From positions 2,170,001 to 2,234,000 of the forward strand of contig OZ220675.1 in NCBI GenBank assembly GCA_965116325.1: DNA of 64,000 nt, in the 5' to 3' direction. A program made the translations under genes and the position numbers. The notes beneath the pieces were generated by a model. The model was not told the origin of the DNA and did no database searches. It saw only the letters and a list, made by a program, of their open reading frames with translations. Shown in pieces: positions 58,404 through 64,000 of the stretch. Each line of letters begins with the position of its first letter. Position 1 is the stretch's first letter. The stretch comes from JAGWBF01 sp965116325 (GTDB lineage: Bacteria; Chloroflexota; Dehalococcoidia; Lucifugimonadales; JAGWBF01).

Positions 58404-59309
58404 TCACTTGTTCCCGTCGGATTTCCTGATCTCGACGTTCGCCATATCCTCTACATGACGGACGATGGCCGAGTGGTCGCACTCCGCCATGTCTCGGTTC
58501 ACCAATGCCCCCAGCATCTGCTGAACGAGGCTGGTCACCGGTAGGGGCACCCCCAGGTCCTTTCCCGTCAGCAGGGCGTTCTGCAGGTCCTTCTGGTGCA
58601 GCCGGATGCGGAAACCGGGATTGAAGTTTCGTTCCATGATCATGGGGGCCTTGGCCTCCAGAGCATTGCTTCCGGCCAGCCCCGCCCGTATTGCCCCGAA
58701 GACCAGCTCCGGGTCGATTCCTGCCTTCTGGGAAAGGGAGAATGCTTCGCCTATAGCTTCGATGTTGGCGGCTACCATTATCTGGTTGGCCAGCTTTACG
58801 ACGTTTCCCGCGCCTACGTCGCCGACCCGCACCACGCTTCTGCCCATGACGTCCAGGATGGGTAGACACCGGTCGAAGGTGTCCTGCTTTCCGCCGACCA
58901 TTATCGCCAGGGTTCCGGCGATGGCTCCCGGCTCTCCCCCGCTTACGGGAGCATCCAGCATGTCGATGCCCTTCTCGGAGGCGGCGTGGGCGATCTTCTG
59001 GGACACCAGCGGGGCTATGGAGCTCATGTCGATAATGGTGCAGCCGGCCTCGGCGCCCTCCAGGATTCCGCCTTCGCCCAGGATGACCAGCTCGGAGTCG
59101 GGGGAGTCGGGCAGCATGGTGATGACAACGTCGGAGCGCTGGGCCACCTCTTTGCCCGACCAGGCGATCGTCGCTCCCTCGGCAGCCAGCTCATCCACCG
59201 ATGCCCGGCTCCGGTTGTGCAGCGTCAGCTCATAGCTGGCCTTCATGAGGTTCCTGGCCATGGGCTTGCCCATGATGCCCAAGCCAATAAAGCCGATTCT
59301 TGGCTCCAT
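58404..59309 (-). CDS. 3-hydroxyisobutyrate/tartronate-semialdehyde-type dehydrogenase
   Basis: A 301-residue beta-hydroxyacid dehydrogenase with the NAD(P) motif GFIGLGIMGKPMARNL, the substrate-binding MLDAPVSGGEPGAIAG and catalytic Lys in VVKLANQIMVAANIEAIGEAF. Members act on 3-hydroxyisobutyrate, tartronate semialdehyde or 6-phosphogluconate-like compounds; the motif fits the small, GarR/MmsB-type group. It sits between nudix and sucC in a minus-strand set, so it may feed the TCA cycle by way of valine or glyoxylate metabolism. Confidence 0.92.
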   Translation of the reverse strand: MEPRIGFIGLGIMGKPMARNLMKASYELTLHNRSRASVDELAAEGATIAWSGKEVAQRSDVVITMLPDSPDSELVILGEGGILEGAEAGCTIIDMSSIAPLVSQKIAHAASEKGIDMLDAPVSGGEPGAIAGTLAIMVGGKQDTFDRCLPILDVMGRSVVRVGDVGAGNVVKLANQIMVAANIEAIGEAFSLSQKAGIDPELVFGAIRAGLAGSNALEAKAPMIMERNFNPGFRIRLHQKDLQNALLTGKDLGVPLPVTSLVQQMLGALVNRDMAECDHSAIVRHVEDMANVEIRKSDGNK

Positions 59310-59331
59310 CCAGCCTTCCTTGCTTCGATGA

Positions 59332-59850
59332 TCAGGCGGGACCGGGAGACCGGTGGTTCCCGTCCCGGCGGTTCTTCCAGGTTTCCAGTATCTGCCGGTC
59401 CCTGGGGAAAGCCAGGGGCGGGAGGTCCATGGGATCGAAGAATGAGGCGTCGGTGACCTCGGGGCCTCCCTTCAGCTCGCCGCCGATGAATCGGGAGTCG
59501 TAGGAGATCAGGATGACCTGGCTCCCCGATTCCGAGGATACAGCCAGCACCTCAGTTGCCTCGATCTCCAGGGAGGTCTCCTCGGCAACCTCGCGCTCCA
59601 CAGCCCGCTCCACCACCTCTCCCCTGTCCACGTACCCGCCGGGCAGGCTCCACAGGCCGATGCCAGGCTCCAACGCTCTCTTTACCATCAACACCTTGCC
59701 ATCTTGTTCGACCACCGCCACCGCGCTCACCTTGGGGTTATGGTAGATTACCTTCCCGCAGCGGGAGCACGCCGGGCGTTCCACTCCATCGATGTCTTTT
59801 GCTTCCAGGATGCCCGAGCACCGGGAGCAGTACACATCGTCGGACAGCAT
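59332..59850 (-). CDS. NUDIX hydrolase with N-terminal zinc ribbon
   Basis: A 172-residue NUDIX hydrolase. The zinc-ribbon part has CSRCSGIL and CSRCGKVIYHNP. The NUDIX box is GGYVDRGEVVERAVEREVAEETS, in which the usual final Gly is Ser (E-E-T-S for E-E-T-G). The protein probably acts on a nucleoside-diphosphate compound such as NADH or ADP-ribose. First gene of the set with the dehydrogenase and sucCD; the next gene starts 22 bases on. Divergent from the GlcD/GlcF-like gene (131-base gap). Confidence 0.9.
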   Translation of the reverse strand: MLSDDVYCSRCSGILEAKDIDGVERPACSRCGKVIYHNPKVSAVAVVEQDGKVLMVKRALEPGIGLWSLPGGYVDRGEVVERAVEREVAEETSLEIEATEVLAVSSESGSQVILISYDSRFIGGELKGGPEVTDASFFDPMDLPPLAFPRDRQILETWKNRRDGNHRSPGPA

Positions 59851-59898
59851 AGCAACCCTAGGATACCATGAGTAGGCGCTTGGGCGAAAATGGATGTG

Positions 59899-59925
59899 TT
59901 GAAGCTACCGTACCTTTAATATAGA
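59899..59925 (+). promoter_or_regulatory. candidate promoter of the GlcD/GlcF fusion
   Basis: TTGAAG (59899-59904), 15 bases, TATAGA (59920-59925). The spacer is short. It lies 57 bases before the ATG at 59982. Confidence 0.4.
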
Positions 59926-59981
59926 GTAGTCCTGCTTTCGCCCCACTTGTTTCCCACTCCAGGCACCGGAGGCGATTATCT

Positions 59982-62894
59982 ATGGCAAGTTCAGCCCGCA
60001 ACAGGATAATGGCTACTGAAGGCGAAGAGCTGGCCCAAGAGCTTCGCAAGCGGATTTCGGGGGAAGTGCGCTTCGATGCTTATTCCCGCCTGCTGTACAG
60101 CACCGATGCGTCCATCTACCAGATGGATCCGGTGGGTGTGGTGATCCCCCGCAGCTCCGAAGATGTCCTTGCGGTCATGGAAGTGGCGGCGCAGAACAGG
60201 GTGCCCGTGCTGCCCCGGTGTGGTGGGACGAGCTTGGCGGGCCAGACAGTGAACCATGCCATTGTCATGGACTTCAGCAAGTACATGCACCAGGTCTTGA
60301 AGGTAAACGAAGAGGAGCGATGGGCGCGGGTGCAGCCGGGAATCGTCCTGGATACCCTTAACCGCCAGCTTGCCTCGATGAAGCTGCATTACGCCCCGGA
60401 CCCCACAACCTCAAACCGGGCGTGTGTGGGAGGCGGAATCGGCAACAACACCTGCGGCTCCCACTCCGTCATCTACGGCAAGACCGTCGACCATATCCAA
60501 GAGGTGTCGGTGGTGCTGCCCGATGGCTCCCAAGCCCGGTTTGGCTCCCTGGATGCCGACGAATTGCAGCGCAAGCTGGCAGCGACGTCATTCGAGGGAC
60601 AGGTTTACAGGGACGTCATGCGTATCGCCGAAGAGAACAGGGATGAGGTGGCTGCCCGGTATCCGAAGATCATGCGCCGGGTCAGCGGCTACAACCTGGA
60701 CGAACCCTTGAACGCCGGTGAGGGGAATCGCTTCAACATGGCTCGGATGGTGGTAGGTTCAGAGGGTACCTTCTGCGTCGTCACCGAGGCGAAGGTCAAC
60801 CTGGTGCCCGTCCCACCAAAGAAGGGGCTGGCCGTCCTGCACTTTCACGACATGGTGCGTTCCTGCGAAGCGACCTGGGAGATACTGAAGCACAAGCCGG
60901 ACACTATCGAGTTAATCGGCAGGATGATCCTGGACAGGTGCCGCGAATCCCTGGGCTTCAGCAGGCTGCTGGGGCCTATAGAAGGGGAGCCCGACGCCCT
61001 GCTGGTCGTGGAGTTCAGCGGGGAGAGCGACGCCGAGGTCGCTGACAAGATCGAGAAGCTCAAGAACGACATGGTCCGCAGGGACCTGGCATACGCCTGC
61101 GTCCAATTGACGGAGGCCCGCGACCAAGCGAATATCTGGGCCCTGAGAGCAGCCGGACTTGGCCTGCTGATGAGCACCCGGGGCGATTCCAAGCCCCTCC
61201 CCTACGTGGAAGATACGGCTGTCGATCCTGAGCACCTGGGAGAGTTTATCGCCAGATTCGACAAGGTGGTGAAGGCCCACGACACCCAGGCGGGCTACTA
61301 TGGCCATGCCAGCGTGGGCTGCATGCACATTCGCCCCTTGGTGAACCTCAAGACCCCCGAGGGCATCCGGCGCATGGTCTCCATCGCATCGGACATCAGC
61401 GACCTTGTCCTGGAGTACGGCGGTTCAATGAGCGGCGAACATGGGGACGGCATCGTCAGGGGAGCGTGGACCGAGAAGATGTTCGGCCCCACCATCTACA
61501 AGGCCTTCCAGGAGCTCAAACAGGCATTTGACCCCGCGGGCATCATGAACCCGGGGAAGATCATAGACACTCCACCTATGACGGATAATCTGAGGTTCGG
61601 GGCCGCATACTCAACTGACCCCCTGCAGACGACCCTGGACTTCTCCGCCGATGAGGGCTACGCGGGCGCCGTCGAGATGTGTAACGGCATGGGGGCGTGC
61701 CGCAAGATGACCGGCAGTATGTGTCCCTCTTACATGGCCACAAGAGAAGAGGAGCACTCCACCAGGGGTCGGGCAAACCTGCTGAGGGCTGTGCTGTCGG
61801 GGACCCTGGCCGACGACACCATGGCCAGCAAACGTCTCCACGATGCCCTGGATTTGTGCCTGGAGTGCAAGGCCTGCAAAGCCGAATGCCAGACGGGCGT
61901 GGATATGGCCAAGCTGAAGTACGAGTTCCTGGACCACTACCAGAGAAGCCACGGGGTGCCCATCAGGTCCAGGATGTTCGCCAACATCGCCCGCCTCAGC
62001 GCCTTGGCCTCCAAACTGGGTCCCATCTCCAACCTTGCGGTGAACAACCCCTTGGCGCGTCTATTTCTACACCGGGTGGGGGGCATCCACCCCAACAGGA
62101 GCTTGCCTCCCCAGGCTTCCCAGACCTTCCCCAGATGGTTCAGGTCCAGGCAGGCCACACGCGAAAAGGCGACTAAGCAGGTTGTCCTATTCAACGACAC
62201 CTTCATGAACTACAACTACCCCCAGGTCGGGAAAGCCGCCGTGGCTATCCTGGAACAGGCTGGTTACAGCGTGACGCTGGCCGACCCCCTATGCTGCGGC
62301 CGGCCGATGATCTCCAAGGGCCTGCTTTCCCAGGCGGCGTCGAACGCCCGGGGCAACGTTGAACGGCTTTACAGCTATGCCCAGCAGGGCATCCCAATTG
62401 TCGGGTGCGAACCCAGCTGCCTGCTGACCCTCAAGGACGAGTACCCCGACCTGGTTCGCGACGAAAAAGCCAAGTCTGTGGCTGAAAACAGCTACATGAT
62501 CGACGAGTTCCTGATGCTGCTGCACGAGAAGGGGGAGCTGGACCTCAGCTTCTCCGGGACACAGAAGAACGTGCAGTTCCACGGGCATTGCCACCAGAAG
62601 GCCCTCATGGGTACCCGTCACTCGATGGACTTGCTGAGGCTGCCACCGGGCTACAACGTCGAAGAAATCAACGCAGGCTGCTGCGGCATGGCTGGGTCCT
62701 TCGGCTACGAGGCGGAGCACTACGATGTGTCCATGGACATCGGGAGGCTTCAACTCTTTCCGGCGGTGGAAGCTAAGGACGGCAGCTGGGAGGTCGCGGT
62801 GATGGGTGTGTCATGCCGCCAGCAGATAGAGCATGGCACAGGTAGAAGAAGTCGTCACGTGATTGAGGTACTGCAGGACGCCCTTGCTGGATAA
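59982..62894 (+). CDS. FAD-linked oxidase/Fe-S fusion (GlcD-GlcF type, D-lactate or glycolate dehydrogenase-like)
   Basis: A 970-residue fusion. The N-terminal part is a FAD-binding PCMH domain (PVLPRCGGTSLAGQTVNHAIVMD, GGGIGNNTCGSHSVIYGKT) with a FAD-oxidase C-terminal domain. After residue 560 come two 4Fe-4S-like motifs (CNGMGACRKMTGSMCPSYMATREEE, CLECKACKAECQTGVDM) and two CCG domains (CCGRPMISKGL, GCCGMAGSFGYE). The plan matches D-lactate dehydrogenase (cytochrome) or GlcDF fusions that pass electrons to quinone or another carrier. A CGGAGGCG precedes ATG 59982; ATG 60009 is an alternative. No lldP-type transporter is adjacent. Confidence 0.93.
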   Translation: MASSARNRIMATEGEELAQELRKRISGEVRFDAYSRLLYSTDASIYQMDPVGVVIPRSSEDVLAVMEVAAQNRVPVLPRCGGTSLAGQTVNHAIVMDFSKYMHQVLKVNEEERWARVQPGIVLDTLNRQLASMKLHYAPDPTTSNRACVGGGIGNNTCGSHSVIYGKTVDHIQEVSVVLPDGSQARFGSLDADELQRKLAATSFEGQVYRDVMRIAEENRDEVAARYPKIMRRVSGYNLDEPLNAGEGNRFNMARMVVGSEGTFCVVTEAKVNLVPVPPKKGLAVLHFHDMVRSCEATWEILKHKPDTIELIGRMILDRCRESLGFSRLLGPIEGEPDALLVVEFSGESDAEVADKIEKLKNDMVRRDLAYACVQLTEARDQANIWALRAAGLGLLMSTRGDSKPLPYVEDTAVDPEHLGEFIARFDKVVKAHDTQAGYYGHASVGCMHIRPLVNLKTPEGIRRMVSIASDISDLVLEYGGSMSGEHGDGIVRGAWTEKMFGPTIYKAFQELKQAFDPAGIMNPGKIIDTPPMTDNLRFGAAYSTDPLQTTLDFSADEGYAGAVEMCNGMGACRKMTGSMCPSYMATREEEHSTRGRANLLRAVLSGTLADDTMASKRLHDALDLCLECKACKAECQTGVDMAKLKYEFLDHYQRSHGVPIRSRMFANIARLSALASKLGPISNLAVNNPLARLFLHRVGGIHPNRSLPPQASQTFPRWFRSRQATREKATKQVVLFNDTFMNYNYPQVGKAAVAILEQAGYSVTLADPLCCGRPMISKGLLSQAASNARGNVERLYSYAQQGIPIVGCEPSCLLTLKDEYPDLVRDEKAKSVAENSYMIDEFLMLLHEKGELDLSFSGTQKNVQFHGHCHQKALMGTRHSMDLLRLPPGYNVEEINAGCCGMAGSFGYEAEHYDVSMDIGRLQLFPAVEAKDGSWEVAVMGVSCRQQIEHGTGRRSRHVIEVLQDALAG

Positions 62895-62906
62895 TGAGGC
62901 GGCATG

Positions 62907-63284
62907 TCAGGCGGGGAAAATCGCTGTTATGAGGCGTACTGCTCGCCTCACCAAGCTGGAGAAGGACGAAAGCAATCCGGGCGCGGCGTTTCTGCGATAT
63001 CGAATGCCGTAGGTGGCAGCCTGACCACGGCTCTCCCTGTTCCTGGATGTTCTAAACTCGCCCTGGTACCTGTCAGCGTTGTACTTGGCACGCTGGATGG
63101 GATCGGATAGGGTTTCGTATGCCCGGTTCAACGCCGCCATCTTCATCTCAGCGTCACCATCTGCGGGGTTGTGATCGGGATGAACTTGCTGGGCTTTCTT
63201 GAGGTAAGCTTTTCGGATGCCTGCCATCGAGGTTTGGCGCGTCACACCCAAGGCAAAGTAGTGGTCTTCAACGGGCTCTGGCAA
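62907..63284 (-). CDS. small J-domain (DnaJ-like) protein
   Basis: A 125-residue protein whose first 65 residues form a J domain: HYFALGVTRQTSMAGIRKAYLKKAQQ, the HPD motif in VHPDHNPADGD, then NRAYETLSDPIQRAKYNAD. There is no Gly/Phe or zinc region, so it is a type III J protein. The rest is basic and ends in a hydrophobic stretch (LLSSFSSLVRRAVRLITAIFPA) that may touch the membrane. Partner would be DnaK. The start is TTG 63284 with GAGAGG before it. It is convergent with the fusion gene (12 bases) and divergent from the peroxiredoxin. Confidence 0.83.
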   Translation of the reverse strand: MPEPVEDHYFALGVTRQTSMAGIRKAYLKKAQQVHPDHNPADGDAEMKMAALNRAYETLSDPIQRAKYNADRYQGEFRTSRNRESRGQAATYGIRYRRNAAPGLLSSFSSLVRRAVRLITAIFPA

Positions 63285-63401
63285 GGTTTGTTTCCTCTCC
63301 GAGGCGATTCCCCTTCCGCCTCACGCTGAATGGACCCACGCCTGCAAGATCGAGAGCCCCCTGCACACCTCAGCCTGTGCTGATCTGTCCCCTTTGGAGC
63401 A

Positions 63402-63410
63402 TGGTACAAT
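63402..63410 (+). promoter_or_regulatory. extended -10 promoter of the peroxiredoxin gene
   Basis: TGG directly before TACAAT (63405-63410) with no clear -35. The leader to the TTG start at 63490 is about 73 bases. Confidence 0.45.
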
Positions 63411-63489
63411 TTACCTTTACACATTCAGACGGTCAAGTCCTGCCCTGAACAAGGTGTTGAGGGCGGCGGGCTCCTGGAAAGAAGGAAAA

Positions 63490-64000
63490 TTGCCTCACAA
63501 ACTGGTCGGTCTTCTACTGTTGGTCTTTCTTGCCATGATCCCCGTCGTGGCGGCCTGCGGCGGTGGGGCTTCTGGCCCCACATCGGCAACGACGGACAGC
63601 TCATCGGCCCTGGCAGTGGCTCCGGACTTCACAGCCCAGGAGGCGGATGGCGGCCAGGTTACACTATCCGAGGCCCTGGAGGAGTCCGAAAACGTTGTGC
63701 TGGTCTTCTATCGGGGAGTGTTCTGACCATACTGCCGCCAGCAGCTCGGCGGGCTGCAGCAAGAGTACTCCGAGTTCAGGAACCTCAATGCAGAGGTACT
63801 GGCCATCAGCACCGATAGTGCCCAGGGAGCATTCGAAATGAAAACTAGGGTGGGAGCTGAGTTTCCCGTCTTGGCTGACCCCGGAGCACAGGTGGCGAAA
63901 GCTTACGGTGTGTTCGACGTACTTGGCGATGGACTCGCTGCTCCGGCAGCCTTCATCATAGACAACGACCGGAACATCGTGTGGAACTTTATAGGCTCCA
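63490..64000 (+). CDS. lipoprotein peroxiredoxin with in-frame TGA at the catalytic Cys (probable selenoprotein), 3' end cut
   Basis: A peroxiredoxin (AhpC/TSA family), partial at the window end. The TTG at 63490 has AAGGAAAA just before it and starts a lipoprotein signal (MPHKLVGLLLLVFLAMIPVVAAC, in parts), so the protein should be anchored outside the membrane. The family region begins APDFTAQEADGGQVTLSEA. At VLVFYRGVF-[TGA]-PYCRQQL the TGA (63724-63726, codon 79) stands where the peroxidatic Cys of CPYC should be; Cys82 stays. The frame runs on without a stop for 91 codons with family sequence (VLAISTDSAQGAFEMK, FPVLADPGAQVAKAYGVFD, PAAFIIDNDRNIVW). Selenocysteine is the best reading; a point mutation TGC/TGT to TGA, or a base-call error, is the alternative. 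Confidence 0.82.
63741..63757 (+). promoter_or_regulatory. candidate bacterial SECIS hairpin
   Basis: GCAGC (63741-63745) pairs with GCTGC (63753-63757) around the loop TCGGCGG. The loop GG lies 22-23 bases after the TGA, within the usual range for SelB-bound bacterial hairpins. A competing fold, CCGCC (63735-63739) with GGCGG (63748-63752), uses the same bases. SECIS elements vary greatly, so this is only a candidate. Confidence 0.45.

Noticed and set aside
63724..63726. TGA read as Trp or Gly by an altered genetic code
   Set aside because: Many intact genes in the window end at TGA, for example at 9110, 26687 and 45264, so the code is standard and local recoding or mutation is needed.
63394..63726. 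Peroxiredoxin as a short complete lipoprotein ending at the TGA
   Set aside because: The stop falls in the middle of the conserved catalytic motif, and the same frame carries on with family sequence to the window end.

Overview
The window is GC-rich, densely packed bacterial DNA that uses the standard code; many of its genes end in TGA. The best guess for the host is Chloroflexota, in the broad Dehalococcoidia/SAR202 area. The main sign is the lipoprotein at 17289-19133, whose E-V-T-R-I-V repeats right after the lipobox are typical of Chloroflexota solute-binding proteins. TTG and GTG starts are common. The gene mix (bicupins, MaoC hot-dog proteins, Cox-type subunits, an F420-type PPOX protein, FAA hydrolase) also fits, but this placement is inference. 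No phage, transposase, integrase or CRISPR array was seen.

Layout, left to right. 1-8.1 kb: a hydrolase, a small unknown protein behind its own promoter, an orphan ABC ATPase, a minus-strand set (EamA exporter, MbfA-like ferritin/VIT1 fusion, degenerate IMPase), tRNA-Glu, argC and nth. 8.1-14.7 kb: a HEAT-repeat/PPOX/MaoC operon, a maleylpyruvate-isomerase-like protein, then three tandem bicupin paralogues. 14.7-19.2 kb: a CDC48-like double AAA ATPase with a degenerate D2 domain, and an oligopeptide-type binding lipoprotein. 19.4-28.8 kb: a surface-glycan cluster (three GT4 glycosyltransferases, two sugar-nucleotide epimerases, WecB, an ABC exporter) with GC-rich palindromes in the gaps. 28.9-31.0 kb: a T-box leader with a probable Ile specifier upstream of ilvB.

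31.4-40 kb: an MBL hydrolase behind two palindromes, mtaB, PAP2 and a radical SAM/SPASM protein, a VOC protein, a vapBC pair that looks leaderless, a beta-propeller lipoprotein and a Gfo/Idh-type protein. 40-50.3 kb: a Cys/Met PLP enzyme, a tartrate/malate-type dehydrogenase, Cox-type FeS and FAD subunits without the Mo subunit, gamma carbonic anhydrase, then a catabolic-looking run (two MaoC proteins, hydrolases, FAA hydrolase, DMT permease, flavin reductase). 50.3-62.9 kb: a minus-strand run (pheST, moeA, Cys protein, MaoC) and another (nudix, 3-hydroxyisobutyrate dehydrogenase-like, sucCD), then a GlcD/GlcF-type fusion. 62.9-64 kb: a J-domain protein and, cut by the window edge, a lipoprotein peroxiredoxin.

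The most striking item is that peroxiredoxin. Its frame has a TGA exactly where the peroxidatic cysteine belongs (UPYC in place of CPYC), a hairpin follows the TGA at a distance usual for bacterial SECIS elements, and the frame stays open to the window end with conserved family sequence. This points to a membrane-anchored selenoprotein. Other notable points are the bicupin triplication, the AAA ATPase whose D2 Walker B carries Gln for Glu, and several family members that lack their catalytic residues.
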